A DNA stretch of 50,392 nt, taken from Gemmatimonas sp. Its GTDB lineage: Bacteria > Gemmatimonadota > Gemmatimonadetes > Gemmatimonadales > Gemmatimonadaceae. Each line of letters opens with the position of its first letter. Position 1 is the first letter of the stretch. Shown here one piece after another: positions 32,185 through 40,184 of this stretch. The position numbers and the translations under genes were made by a program. The stretch spans positions 1 through 50,392 of the forward strand of contig PNKL01000018.1 of NCBI GenBank assembly GCA_013822425.1. The letters run 5' to 3'. The notes under the pieces are model-generated. The model was not told the DNA's origin. It did not search any database and worked only from the letters and a program-made list of their open reading frames with translations.

Positions 32185-33549
32185 TTGGCCCGATTGGACG
32201 TTGCCATGCCCCAGATGGGTGAATCGATCGCCGAGGGAACACTCTCGCGGTGGCTCAAGAAGGTGGGCGATGAAGTCCGGCGCGATGAGCCGATCTTCGA
32301 GATTTCCACCGACAAGGTGGACGCCGAGATTCCGTCGCCGGCCGCCGGCGTGATCGCCGAGATTCTCGTGAACGAGGGGACCACGGTCGCGGTGCAGACG
32401 GTCGTCGCGCGCATCGAGACCGAGAAGGGCGCCGCCATGGCGCTGGCGGCGTCTGGCGCCGTGCCTGCTGCCGCGCCCGCTGCCGTGCCTGCTGCCGTGC
32501 CTGCTGCCGTGCCTGCTGCCGCGCCCGCTGCCGCGCCCGCTGCCGCGCCCGCTGCCGCGCCGCACCGGCCAGTGCCGCACTCCTTCGAGGAGCGCGTGCG
32601 CATGCGCTCGTCACCGCTGGTGCGTCGGATGGCCGCCGAACACGGCGTCGACATCGCCGCGCTCACCGGGTCGGGCATCGCGGGACGTGTGACCAAGAAG
32701 GACCTCGAGACTTTCCTCGACAATGGCGGCGCTGCCGCCGCGGCCCCCCAGCCGGCCGCACCTGCCATGCCGGCGGCGATGCCCGCGGCGGTCCGCCTGG
32801 TTGACGCGCACGTGGACGCCCCCGCGGCTGCGCCGTGGCCGGGCGACGTCGTCGAGCCGATGACGAAGATTCGCCGGCTCACCTCGGAGCACATGGCGCT
32901 CGCGATCCGCGTTGCGACGCACGTGACGACGGTGCACGAAGTGGACCTCACCCGCGTGGCGCGCGTCCGCGCGAAGATGCGCGCGGAGTTCGAGGCGACC
33001 ACGGGCCAGAAGCTCAGCTTCCTGCCCTTCATCATCCACGCCGTGGTGGCGACGCTCAAGCGTCATCCCATCATGAACGCGGTGGTCAACGGCAGCGACA
33101 TCATCTACCGCAAGCGCTACAACATCGGCGTCGCCGTCGCGCTCGAGCCGACGGGACTCATCGTCCCCGTGATCAAGAACGCCGAGGACCTCTCGCTCTC
33201 GGGGCTCTCCAAGGCGGCCAACGACCTCGCGCTGCGTGCCCGCACCAAGCGGCTGAATCCGGCCGAGGTGCAGGACGCGACCTTCACGATCAGCAATTAC
33301 GGCGTCTTCGGCTCGATCTTCGGCACGCCCATCATTCCGGTCGGCACCACGTCGATCCTCGGGCTCGGCGCCATCGAGAAACGTCCGAAGGTCGTCACCG
33401 GGCCAGACGGCGAGGACACGATCGCGATCCGCACCTGCGCGTACTTCTCGTTCTCGTTCGACCACAAGGTGGTGGACGGCGCCGACGCGGACCGCTTCAT
33501 GGCCGACCTTCGGAAGACGCTCGAGACCATTCCAGACCAGGGATTTTGA
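32185..33549 (+). CDS. 2-oxoacid dehydrogenase E2 (dihydrolipoyl acyltransferase)
   Basis: Core acyltransferase of a pyruvate, 2-oxoglutarate or branched-chain dehydrogenase complex; 454 residues. Lipoyl domain about 1-80 with lipoylated Lys44 in STDKVDAEI; a long Ala/Pro linker (about 93-127); peripheral subunit-binding domain about 138-176 (SSPLVRRMAAEHGVDI ... GRVTKKDLETFL); catalytic CAT domain from about 225 with His427 and Asp431 in SFDHKVVDGAD. It starts with TTG after AGGAGG. E1 and E3 genes are not nearby. The DKVDAEIPSP lipoyl sequence resembles SucB/branched-chain type; specificity is uncertain. A hairpin after the gene may end transcription. Confidence 0.95.
   Translation: MARLDVAMPQMGESIAEGTLSRWLKKVGDEVRRDEPIFEISTDKVDAEIPSPAAGVIAEILVNEGTTVAVQTVVARIETEKGAAMALAASGAVPAAAPAAVPAAVPAAVPAAAPAAAPAAAPAAAPHRPVPHSFEERVRMRSSPLVRRMAAEHGVDIAALTGSGIAGRVTKKDLETFLDNGGAAAAAPQPAAPAMPAAMPAAVRLVDAHVDAPAAAPWPGDVVEPMTKIRRLTSEHMALAIRVATHVTTVHEVDLTRVARVRAKMRAEFEATTGQKLSFLPFIIHAVVATLKRHPIMNAVVNGSDIIYRKRYNIGVAVALEPTGLIVPVIKNAEDLSLSGLSKAANDLALRARTKRLNPAEVQDATFTISNYGVFGSIFGTPIIPVGTTSILGLGAIEKRPKVVTGPDGEDTIAIRTCAYFSFSFDHKVVDGADADRFMADLRKTLETIPDQGF
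32461..32556 (+). repeat. 12-bp tandem repeat in the E2 linker
   Basis: Eight consecutive 12-bp units (GTGCCTGCTGCC or GCGCCCGCTGCC) encode VPAA/APAA. E2 proteins have Ala/Pro-rich swinging linkers; a repeated DNA unit this exact suggests recent expansion. Confidence 0.95.
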
Positions 33550-33554
33550 CCACC

Positions 33555-33576
33555 CCGACGCCGGCCATGGCGTCGG
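33555..33576 (+). terminator. Hairpin after the E2 gene
   Basis: CCGACGCC pairs with GGCGTCGG across a 6-nt loop, 5 nt after the E2 stop. No T tract follows, so it could be a weak terminator or an mRNA end stabiliser. Confidence 0.35.
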
Positions 33577-33606
33577 CGCCTAGACCCCGAACGCCAGAGC
33601 CCCCCG

Positions 33607-33867
33607 ATGCCCCGCGCGCTGAGCATGCAACGCACCGTTGTTCCCCCCGATGACCGCGCGAAGTTCCTCGAGCGCGTGAGCGCGCGCGCGGCGCACTACA
33701 CGGACGCGGGCTGCCAGTACTGGCTCTTCGAGGAGGCGGCGCTGCCCGGCGCGTTCATCGAGTTCACGGAGGCGCGCGACGCCGCCACGCTGAAGGAGGC
33801 GCACGCCAGTGCGACGGAACCACCGATCGATCCGGCGCGCATCTACGCGCAGGTGGACCTGTCGTAG
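33607..33867 (+). CDS. Small hypothetical protein, 86 aa
   Basis: An 86-residue protein, RAKFLERVSARAAHYTDAGC ... FIEFTEARDAATLKEAHA ... RIYAQVDLS. No membrane segment. The alternation of strands and helices (ALPGAFIEFTEA) recalls small antibiotic-monooxygenase-type ferredoxin folds but no conserved motif is certain. There is no good ribosome binding site at ATG 33607; ATG 33625 (MQRTVVPP) is an alternative start. It precedes the PHP phosphatase gene by 40 bp. Confidence 0.6.
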   Translation: MPRALSMQRTVVPPDDRAKFLERVSARAAHYTDAGCQYWLFEEAALPGAFIEFTEARDAATLKEAHASATEPPIDPARIYAQVDLS

Positions 33868-33907
33868 TGTCCTCACCGCGCGTCGCGCCGCCGCGAGGCG
33901 TCCGTAC

Positions 33908-34786
33908 GTGACGGCGCCCACCGCGATCACGCCGGGCGGCGCGCTGCGCATCGACCTGCACGCGCACAGCACGGCGTCCGACGGCACGGCGTCGCCCACG
34001 CTGCTTGTGGAGACCGCCGCGAGCGCGGGCCTCACCGTCGTCGCCCTCACCGACCACGATACGGTGGACGGCGTTGCCGAGGCCATGGCCGCCGCCGGGC
34101 CGCTCGGGGTGCGCGTCGTGCCCGGTGTCGAACTCAGCGTCATGGACGGCAAGGCGGAGGTCCACCTGCTCGGGCTGCATCTCGCCGATGTGGACACCAT
34201 TGCCGATGCCCTGCGGCAGTTCCGCGACGGGCGCACCGTGCGGGCCGTTGCCATGGTCGCCGCGCTGAACGCGCTCGGAATTCCGGTGACGATGGAGCGG
34301 GTGCTCGCGGAAGCGGCGGGCGGGGCGGTCGGCCGGCCGCACGTGGCGCGGGCGATGCTCGCCGGCGGCTTTGCGGCGGATTCACGGGAGGTCTTCGACA
34401 AGTGGCTCGGCATCGGCAGGCCGGCCTACGTCGAAAAGCCGCGACTCGACGTCGCCGACGGCGTGGCGCTCATTCACCGGGCGGGCGGACTCGCCATCTG
34501 GGCGCATCCGGGCGACGACGGACGCCGCGCGCGCTTCGAGCGGCTGGTCGCGGCCGGCATTGACGGCGCGGAAGTCCGGCACCCCGGACACAATGCGTCC
34601 GATCAGGCGCGCATCGGTGCGCTCGTCGAGTTCTTCCATCTCGTGCCCAGCGGCGGGTCCGACTGGCACGGCGCAATGACGGGACCGCGCGTGCTCGGGG
34701 CGGTGCAGGTGCCGTCCGAGTGGCTGGCGCGGCACGAGGAGCGGCTCGAGATGCGGCGCCGCGCCGTGCCGGTGCGCGAGGAATGA
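33908..34786 (+). CDS. PHP-domain phosphoesterase
   Basis: Cytoplasmic metal-dependent phosphoesterase of 292 residues. Motifs of the PHP superfamily: IDLHAHSTASDGT (His18, His20), ALTDHDTVDG (Asp-His), PGVELSV, WAHPGDDG and SGGSDWHG, which together coordinate a trinuclear metal site. This subfamily includes YciV/TrpH-like 3',5'-nucleoside bisphosphate phosphatases that remove small RNA ends or pAp. GTG at 33908 is chosen; the earlier in-frame stretch is Arg/Ala-rich noise. It overlaps the SDR gene by 4 nt (ATGA). Confidence 0.9.
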   Translation: MTAPTAITPGGALRIDLHAHSTASDGTASPTLLVETAASAGLTVVALTDHDTVDGVAEAMAAAGPLGVRVVPGVELSVMDGKAEVHLLGLHLADVDTIADALRQFRDGRTVRAVAMVAALNALGIPVTMERVLAEAAGGAVGRPHVARAMLAGGFAADSREVFDKWLGIGRPAYVEKPRLDVADGVALIHRAGGLAIWAHPGDDGRRARFERLVAAGIDGAEVRHPGHNASDQARIGALVEFFHLVPSGGSDWHGAMTGPRVLGAVQVPSEWLARHEERLEMRRRAVPVREE

Positions 34787-35514
34787 GCGCGCTGCGCGGA
34801 CGCGTCGCGCTCGTCACCGGCGCCGGGCAGCGCGTGGGCCAGGCCATTGCCCTCGCGCTGGGCGCCGAGGGCATGCGCGTCGCGGTGCACCATCATGCAT
34901 CCGTGGAGGGTGCGCGCCGGACGGCGTCGGCGCTGCGCGGCCTCGGCGTGGAGAACGCAACGTTCGCTGCCGACCTCCGCGCGACGGATACTCCCGAGCG
35001 CCTGGTCGCCGACGTTGTAGCGCAGTTCGGCGCACTCGACCTGCTGGTGAACTCGGCGGCGATCATGCGGCGCGTCGCGCTCGACGCCGTGACAGCCGCC
35101 GACTGGGACGAGACGTTCGCCATCAATGCGCGGGCGCCGTTCTTCCTGTCGCTGGCGGCCGCGCGTGCCATGGGCGCGCCGGGCGGCGCCATCGTGAACA
35201 TCGCCGACCACCTCGCGCACGAGTCCTGGCCGATGCTCGTGCCGCACGCGGCGAGCAAGGGCGCGCTCGAGACGATCACGCGGCAACTCGCGGCGCAGCT
35301 TGCCCCTCGCGTGCGCGTAAACGCGGTAGTGCCCGGCGCCGTGCTTCCACCGGAGGGGTGGCCCGAAACGGCGCGCCGCGCCTTTGAGGAAGCGACGCCG
35401 CTGCGGCGCCTCGGATCGCCGGACGACGTGGCGCAGGCCGTGGTCTACCTGGCGTCGGCGCCCTACGTCACGGGCCAACTCCTCTTCGTCGACGGCGGCC
35501 GGCACCTCGGCTGA
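34783..35514 (+). CDS. SDR-family oxidoreductase, pteridine-reductase-like, without catalytic Tyr
   Basis: Short-chain dehydrogenase of 243 residues: nucleotide-binding TGAGQRVGQAIA (about 12-23), NSAAI structural motif and C-terminal VYLASAPYVTGQLLFVDGGR are all intact. The catalytic area NIADHLAHESWP, PHAASKGAL aligns best with pteridine reductase (PTR1: Asp181, Tyr194, Lys198): Asp142 and Lys159 are kept, but the tyrosine is His155, giving H-x-x-x-K. A His at this place occurs in some uncharacterised bacterial SDRs I recall, so a different mechanism or substrate is possible. It overlaps the PHP gene by 4 nt and is 96 nt before thioredoxin reductase. Confidence 0.85.
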   Translation: MSALRGRVALVTGAGQRVGQAIALALGAEGMRVAVHHHASVEGARRTASALRGLGVENATFAADLRATDTPERLVADVVAQFGALDLLVNSAAIMRRVALDAVTAADWDETFAINARAPFFLSLAAARAMGAPGGAIVNIADHLAHESWPMLVPHAASKGALETITRQLAAQLAPRVRVNAVVPGAVLPPEGWPETARRAFEEATPLRRLGSPDDVAQAVVYLASAPYVTGQLLFVDGGRHLG

Positions 35515-35610
35515 GGGGGGTGCCCCCTTCCAGCGCCCGCACGATCCGGTGAATCTTTCAGGGAGCGACCGGGCCGCGCCGCAGCCCCATTCATCCAATC
35601 GGAACGACAC

Positions 35611-36591
35611 GTGGCAACGCACGAATACGAAGTGATCATCATTGGCGCGGGCCCGGCTGGACTCTGCGCCGGCATGTACGCCGGCCGTTCGATGCTGAAG
35701 ACCGCCGTCCTCGAGCAGGGCCTCCCGGGCGGCGAGCTGCTCAATACCGAAGCCATCGAGGACTATATCGGCTTCGAGCACATCCTCGGGTCCGAGCTCG
35801 CCGAGAAATTCCAGGCGCACGCCGTCAAGTTCGGCATGGACCTGCAGACCTTCGTGCGCGTCGAGAAGGTCACCAAGCAGCCCGACGGCACCTTTCTCGT
35901 GACCACCGAGGGCGGCGACCGCTACCACGCACCCGCCGTCATCGTGACTGCCGGCGGCACGCCCGTGAAGCTCGGCGTGCCCGGCGAGCTCGAGTACGCC
36001 GGCAAGGGCGTCAGCTACTGCGCCATCTGCGACGGCGCCTTCTACAAGGGGCACACCATCATGGTAGTGGGCGGCGGTGACGCCGCGCTGGAAGAGGCGG
36101 ACTTCCTGACGCGCTACGCGAGCAAGGTGTACATCGTGCACCGGCGCGACGAGTTCCGCGCGTCGAAGATCGTGCAGAAGCGGGCGCTCGCGAACCCGAA
36201 GATCGAAGCCGTATACGACACCGTCGTAGACGCCATCTACGGCGATGCGCAGGGGCTGATGACGCACGCGACGATCCGCCACGTGAAGACGGGCGCCGTG
36301 CGCGATCTCGTCGCGACGGGGTGCTTCGTCTTCGTCGGCTTCAAGCCGAACACCGGCGTCATCGACGGCCACTTTCAGCACGACAGCGCAGGCTACATCC
36401 TGACGGACTCCAACATGATGACGTCCATCGAGGGGCTGTTCGCCGCCGGCGACGTGCGCGTCCAGCTCACGCGGCAGGTGACCACCGCCGTGGGCGACGC
36501 CACCACGGCGGCGATCGCGGTGGAGAAGTACCTCACGGCGCGACGCACCGGGCAGGCGGTGCCGGCGCCCATGCCGATGCTCGTACGCTGA
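35611..36591 (+). CDS. trxB: Thioredoxin reductase
   Basis: Flavoprotein of 326 residues that uses NADPH to reduce thioredoxin. FAD loop IIIGAGPAGLCAGMYAGR (about 9-26), redox pair Cys137-Ala-Ile-Cys140 in SYCAICDG, NADPH loop VVGGGDAALEEADFL with the HRRDEFRAS 2'-phosphate site, and the C-terminal FAD motif GLFAAGDVRV. A GTG start at 35611 leads into a normal N-terminus. Its stop overlaps the start of the MBL-fold gene (TGATG), so they are coupled. Confidence 0.96.
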   Translation: MATHEYEVIIIGAGPAGLCAGMYAGRSMLKTAVLEQGLPGGELLNTEAIEDYIGFEHILGSELAEKFQAHAVKFGMDLQTFVRVEKVTKQPDGTFLVTTEGGDRYHAPAVIVTAGGTPVKLGVPGELEYAGKGVSYCAICDGAFYKGHTIMVVGGGDAALEEADFLTRYASKVYIVHRRDEFRASKIVQKRALANPKIEAVYDTVVDAIYGDAQGLMTHATIRHVKTGAVRDLVATGCFVFVGFKPNTGVIDGHFQHDSAGYILTDSNMMTSIEGLFAAGDVRVQLTRQVTTAVGDATTAAIAVEKYLTARRTGQAVPAPMPMLVR

Positions 36592-37232
36592 TGTTCGTCC
36601 GCGCCGAGACCGTGGGCCCCTTCGCGGAAAACTGCTATCTCCTGGCCGACGAGCAGACGCGCAACGCCGTGCTGATTGATCCCGGCGACGAGGGGGCGCG
36701 ACTGATCGCCGCGGTGGAGCGGGGCGGCTTCACGTTGGGCGCGCTCTGGATCACGCACGCGCACATCGACCACGTCGGCGGCATCGCCGCGGTCAAGCGT
36801 CGCTGGGATGTTCCCGTCTTCCTGCATCCCGCCGACCGCCCGCTGTACGATCGCGTCACGGAGCAAGGCACGTTCTACGGGTTGCAGATCGAGGCGCCGC
36901 CTGGCCCCGATCGCGATCTCGCCGAGGGTGACGTCGTGCAGGTCGGTGGGCTCTCGTTCCGCGTGATGCACGTCCCTGGCCACGCGCCGGGCCACGTCGC
37001 GTTTGCGGGGCACGGCGTGGTCTTCGGCGGCGACTGCCTGTTCGCGGGTTCCATTGGCCGCACGGACCTGCCGCTGTCGGACCCGCGCGCGCTGCAGCAA
37101 TCGCTCGGGCGCCTCGCCGCGCTCCCGCCGGAAACGGTCGTGTACGCGGGACACGGGCCAGCCACGACGATTGGCGAGGAGATCCGAACGAATCCGTTCC
37201 TCACGGGCGCGGCGCGCCTGATCTCGCGGTGA
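36591..37232 (+). CDS. Glyoxalase II-like MBL-fold hydrolase
   Basis: Metallo-beta-lactamase fold of 213 residues. The zinc motif THAHIDHVGG has His56, His58, Asp60 and His61; further ligands are His in VPGHAPGH, Asp in FGGDCLFAGSIGRTD, and the final GHGPATTIGEE. The pattern SIGRTDLP is typical of YcbL-like single-domain hydroxyacylglutathione hydrolases. It is co-translated with thioredoxin reductase and overlaps the next gene, suggesting a thiol or aldehyde detoxification role by context. Confidence 0.93.
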   Translation: MFVRAETVGPFAENCYLLADEQTRNAVLIDPGDEGARLIAAVERGGFTLGALWITHAHIDHVGGIAAVKRRWDVPVFLHPADRPLYDRVTEQGTFYGLQIEAPPGPDRDLAEGDVVQVGGLSFRVMHVPGHAPGHVAFAGHGVVFGGDCLFAGSIGRTDLPLSDPRALQQSLGRLAALPPETVVYAGHGPATTIGEEIRTNPFLTGAARLISR

Positions 37233-37726
37233 CACGCCCCGTCGCGGCGCTCATCCTCGCGGCGCTCATCCTCGTGGCGCTCTGGCTCGGCGCCGCGCTG
37301 CTCACGGTCACCGTGGTCGCGCCGGGCGCCTTTGCGGTGCTGCCGACGCGCGCCCTCGCCGGCGAGATGGTCGGGCGCGTGCTCCCCGTGGTCTTCGCGG
37401 GCGCGATCCTCGTTCCCGCGGCGGTGCTCGCCATCGTCCCCGCAGTGCGGCGTTCCGGCCTCGCCGTGACAGCGGGGGGTGCCGCCGCCGTCGCGGCCGC
37501 CGTCGCCCTCTGGGTGGTGAATCCGCGCATCGCGGCACTGCGCGCGGCGGCGGTCATGCCCATCGACCAGCTGGCCGCCAGCGACCCTCGGCGCACGCTG
37601 TTCGGGCTGTGGCACGGGGTGTCGGTCGCCCTGCTCGGACTTGCCATGCTCGCCATCGCCGCGTTGCTTGTTCTGCTTGCGCGCACTGCCGCTGGTCGTG
37701 CCCCATCGTCCGGAGAGGCCCGATGA
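37229..37726 (+). CDS. DUF4149-like membrane protein
   Basis: A 165-residue membrane protein with four predicted helices (about 5-32, 44-63, 73-93, 138-158). The overall form, and the WNPRI/GLWHGVS segments around the last helices, resemble DUF4149 (TMEM205-like) proteins of unknown role. GTG at 37229 overlaps the previous stop and the stop overlaps the following ATG, so it belongs to the trxB operon. A 15-bp duplication in its first helix is listed separately. Confidence 0.7.
   Translation: MTRPVAALILAALILVALWLGAALLTVTVVAPGAFAVLPTRALAGEMVGRVLPVVFAGAILVPAAVLAIVPAVRRSGLAVTAGGAAAVAAAVALWVVNPRIAALRAAAVMPIDQLAASDPRRTLFGLWHGVSVALLGLAMLAIAALLVLLARTAAGRAPSSGEAR
37244..37273 (+). repeat. 15-bp duplication in the first membrane helix of the DUF4149-like gene
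   Basis: GCGGCGCTCATCCTC is repeated exactly at 37244-37258 and 37259-37273, followed by a partial copy, giving the peptide AALILAALILVAL in TM1. The duplication adds five residues, about 1.4 helical turns. Confidence 0.85.
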
Positions 37727-38517
37727 TCCGCCGCCGCACCGTCCCTCTCGCCCTCGCCGCGCTCGCCTCGGTCGGCGTCGCCTGCATGGAGTCGACGAGT
37801 CCTTCGTCCGTGCCGTACGGCTTTGTCACGATGGTCGCGCAGAGGTCACTTACCGGATACACCGCCTCGCCGGTCGGGACGTTCTTTGGAGCCAGCGGCC
37901 TGGGCGTTCCCACGGCCGTGTCGCCCTGGGACTCCTGTCGGCTGCAGACGTACTCGCGCGCCACGGTGGGTCTCGGCGAGATCTACCCCAGCATTGGCGC
38001 GGGGCCGGCCATCCAGCTCATGGTCTCTGGACGCACCGACTCGATCTTTCCGGGCGCGGTGGGACGCGAGGTGCAGTACCGCTTGCGCACCGCGAGCGTC
38101 CCGTACGTGCCGGGTGACTCGGTGCGCGTCGTGATCCCCGGCGACGCCGACGGGTACCCCGCCATCACGTTCAAGGCCAAGACCGCGGAAGTGCTGACCG
38201 TGACGGACTTTGAAACGCCGACCTCCGGGACGCGGCTCGACGTGCGATGGAGTCCCGGACACGACCTGAACAACACGGTGGCCTTCGCGTTCCGCTACGG
38301 CGCCCTCAACGCCGACACGCTGAATACGCAGGTCTCCTGCCAGTTCCGGGACGACGGTGCGGACTCGGTGCCGGCGAAGTACATAGGGGCGTGGGCACAG
38401 GCCAGGATCAGGACGTGGGTGGTGTCGAGGGTGCGCACGTACGTCTCGCCGGTGGCGCGCAACGGGTACTTCGATTTCATCTCCACCTTCGACGTGCCCA
38501 CGCCGCTGTCTCCGTAA
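37723..38517 (+). CDS. Predicted lipoprotein, unknown function
   Basis: A 264-residue predicted lipoprotein. Signal RRRTVPLALAALASVGVAC with Cys about 21. The mature part is beta-rich with conserved-looking SPWDSCRLQTY, VEYRLR-type strands and VSCQFRDDG; two mature cysteines could form a disulfide. No family recognised. ATG overlaps the previous stop by 4 nt. The stop codon is inside the first unit of the 16-bp repeat, so the C-terminal VPTPLSP may be repeat-affected. Confidence 0.7.
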   Translation: MIRRRTVPLALAALASVGVACMESTSPSSVPYGFVTMVAQRSLTGYTASPVGTFFGASGLGVPTAVSPWDSCRLQTYSRATVGLGEIYPSIGAGPAIQLMVSGRTDSIFPGAVGREVQYRLRTASVPYVPGDSVRVVIPGDADGYPAITFKAKTAEVLTVTDFETPTSGTRLDVRWSPGHDLNNTVAFAFRYGALNADTLNTQVSCQFRDDGADSVPAKYIGAWAQARIRTWVVSRVRTYVSPVARNGYFDFISTFDVPTPLSP

Positions 38518-38591
38518 GCGACCGACACCGTCAGCGACCGACACCGTAAGCGACCGACACCGTAAGCGACCGACACCGTAAGCGACCGACA
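38512..38591. repeat. Tandem array of a 16-bp unit (CCGTAAGCGACCGACA x5)
   Basis: Five exact-length units at 38512, 38528 (one change, TCAG), 38544, 38560 and 38576. The first covers the stop codon of the lipoprotein gene. No intervening spacers of different sequence, so this is not a CRISPR array. Confidence 0.97.
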
Positions 38592-38688
38592 CTTCCTGAC
38601 CGTCATTCCGGGCGGTAATCTCTCCCCATGCGCATTGACTCTCGGCTGGTGCAGCAGCACGTCCGGTCTCTCAGCCGCCGCTAGCGTG

Positions 38689-39261
38689 ATGGATCGACTG
38701 CCCTTCATCGGTGCGATGCTGGCGCGCCTTCGCCGGCGCCGCCGGGCCGACGCGGTCGTCGCGCGCCTGTTTCGCGAGCCGCGCGAGGCCGACGTGCTCT
38801 GGCTCGCCGACGCCGCGGCCGGCGGCGACGTAGACCACGCCCGCTGGGAACTGCGCTACGCGCGCCGCGCGCTTGGACTCATCGCCGCGCAGCGCGACGC
38901 GCTCGATGACCAGACCGCCTCGGATATCGCGACCGCCATCACCGCGGCCTTCACCATCGATCCGCACGTCTCACCCGACCTGCGCCCGCTCGCCGAGCGC
39001 CAGTTCAACGACCGGGTAACGACCTACCGCGAAGCGCTGCAGTCGCGCGGCGGACCCATCGGTCCAGCCGACAAGCTCGGGCGCATGCTTCTCGCCTTCG
39101 CGTCCGACTCCGCGCGCACGGCGGGCACGCCACTCGCCCGCGCGATCGAAGTCATGGACGGCTATCTGGCGGACGCCGGCGAAGCGCTGCGCGACGTGTA
39201 CGGCGGGGCGCCGGAACTGCCGGAGGATGTGAAGCCATCGGAGAGCAGGACGCGGCGATAG
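38689..39261 (+). CDS. Hypothetical cytoplasmic protein, 190 aa
   Basis: A 190-residue soluble protein, Arg/Ala-rich at the start (LARLRRRRRADAVVARLFRE), then helical: HARWELRYARRALGLIAAQRDALDDQTAS and DRVTTYREALQSR. No signal or membrane segment and no family recognised. ATG at 38689 or GTG at 38686. A 19-codon open frame of its own (38629-38685, MRIDSRLVQQHVRSLSRR) ends 3 nt before it and might be a leader peptide. Followed by a 25-bp repeat array. Confidence 0.65.
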   Translation: MDRLPFIGAMLARLRRRRRADAVVARLFREPREADVLWLADAAAGGDVDHARWELRYARRALGLIAAQRDALDDQTASDIATAITAAFTIDPHVSPDLRPLAERQFNDRVTTYREALQSRGGPIGPADKLGRMLLAFASDSARTAGTPLARAIEVMDGYLADAGEALRDVYGGAPELPEDVKPSESRTRR

Positions 39262-39277
39262 CGCGGGTGCGGACGGT

Positions 39278-39396
39278 GGTGCAGGGACAGGGGGCAGAGT
39301 ATGGTGCAGGGGAAGGGTGCAGAGGGTGGTGCAGGAGAAGGGTGCAGAGTGTGGTGCAGGGACAGGGGGCGGAGTATGGTGCAGGGGCAGGGCACG
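39278..39396. repeat. Tandem array of a 25-bp unit (GGTGCAGGGA...), 4.75 copies
   Basis: Units at 39278-39302, 39303-39327, 39328-39352, 39353-39377 and a partial copy 39378-39396. Internal similarity of the two halves (GGTGCAG-) suggests an older 12-13-bp unit. Strongly purine-biased on the + strand. It lies between the hypothetical gene and the tRNA terminator. Confidence 0.95.
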
Positions 39397-39426
39397 AAAA
39401 AGGGCGACGCCTCAAGGCGCCGCCCT
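39397..39426 (-). terminator. Intrinsic terminator of tRNA-Leu
   Basis: Reading leftward, AGGGCGGCGCC, loop TTGA, then GGCGTCGCCCT followed by TTTTT (39401-39397). One mismatch in the stem. It lies about 50 nt after the tRNA 3' end, in the right orientation. Confidence 0.8.
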
Positions 39427-39466
39427 CTGTCGTATTCTGTCGTATTCTGTCGTACTCTGTTCTTTT
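39427..39466. repeat. 10-bp tandem repeat (CTGTCGTATT x3) between tRNA-Leu and its terminator
   Basis: CTGTCGTATT at 39427 and 39437, CTGTCGTACT at 39447, and a degenerate CTGTTCTTTT at 39457. It occupies the tRNA 3' trailer. Confidence 0.85.
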
Positions 39467-39477
39467 CTGCCCTTAAG

Positions 39478-39561
39478 TGCCGAAGCCGGGACTCGAACCC
39501 GGACGGGCGTAAGCCCACTGCGCCCTGAACGCAGCGCGTCTACCAATTCCACCACTTCGGC
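39478..39561 (-). tRNA. tRNA-Leu (CAG)
   Basis: 84 nt. The acceptor stem pairs GCCGAAG (5', 39561-39555) with CTTCGGC (3') followed by A as discriminator; CCA is not encoded. The T arm has GGTTCGAGTCC. The anticodon stem CTGCG...CGCAG closes a 7-nt loop TTCAGGG with CAG as anticodon, and the long variable arm (GTGGGCTTACGCCCGT) is typical of leucine tRNAs. Confidence 0.97.
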
Positions 39562-39716
39562 AGGGAGCAGAAACGTATCCGGGCCCGCCGGGTGAATCAA
39601 GAGACGCCGGCCCCCGTCCGCTCGTCATTCTCCGGGGAACCGCGCCGGCGGTTCGGGACCCTGCACCCCCCGCGGTGTAAATTCCACCAACTGCCGCCTC
39701 CTTCGCTCAGCCGCCC

Positions 39717-40184
39717 GTGACCAAGCCGTCCCCCGACACCGAACTGATCGCCCGCAACAAGCGCGCACGCCACGACTACGAGGTCCTCGAGACCTTCGAG
39801 GCCGGGCTCGTGCTGCAGGGCACCGAGGTCAAGTCGCTGCGCAACGGCAAGGCCAACCTCGTTGATGCGTACGGCGTCGTGAAGGATGGGGAACTCTGGC
39901 TGCTCAACCTCCACATCGCCCCGTACGAGCAGGGCACGGCGTGGAACCATGAGCCCACGCGCACCCGCAAGCTCCTGCTGCACGCGAGCGAGATCCGCCG
40001 CCTCATCGGGGCCGTCGAGCGCAAGGGGCTCACCATCATCCCGCTGGAACTGCGGTTCCGTCGCGGACGCGCCAAGGTCGTCCTCGCGCTCGGACGCGGC
40101 AAGAAGCTCCACGACAAGCGCGCGGATCTGAAGGAGAAGGACGCCAAGCGCGACGTCGCGCGTGCCCTGCGGAGCAGCCGATGA
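39717..40184 (+). CDS. smpB: SsrA-binding protein SmpB
   Basis: Partner of tmRNA in rescue of stalled ribosomes; 155 residues, normal length. The N-terminal ARHDYEVLETFEAGLVLQGTEVKSLR, ANLVDAYGVV and GTAWNHEPTRTRKLLLH are strong family signatures; the C-terminal basic tail KKLHDKRADLKEKDAKRDVARAL reaches the ribosome mRNA channel. GTG start. The stop overlaps the amidase start (ATGA). No tmRNA gene is visible in this window. Confidence 0.97.
   Translation: MTKPSPDTELIARNKRARHDYEVLETFEAGLVLQGTEVKSLRNGKANLVDAYGVVKDGELWLLNLHIAPYEQGTAWNHEPTRTRKLLLHASEIRRLIGAVERKGLTIIPLELRFRRGRAKVVLALGRGKKLHDKRADLKEKDAKRDVARALRSSR

Noticed and set aside
38512-38591. CRISPR or integration iterons
   Set aside because: Uniform 16-bp direct repeats without spacers, no integrase or replication gene nearby.
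39562-39716. tmRNA gene beside smpB
   Set aside because: No tRNA-Ala-like ends or tag-peptide frame could be found; the tRNA next door is tRNA-Leu.
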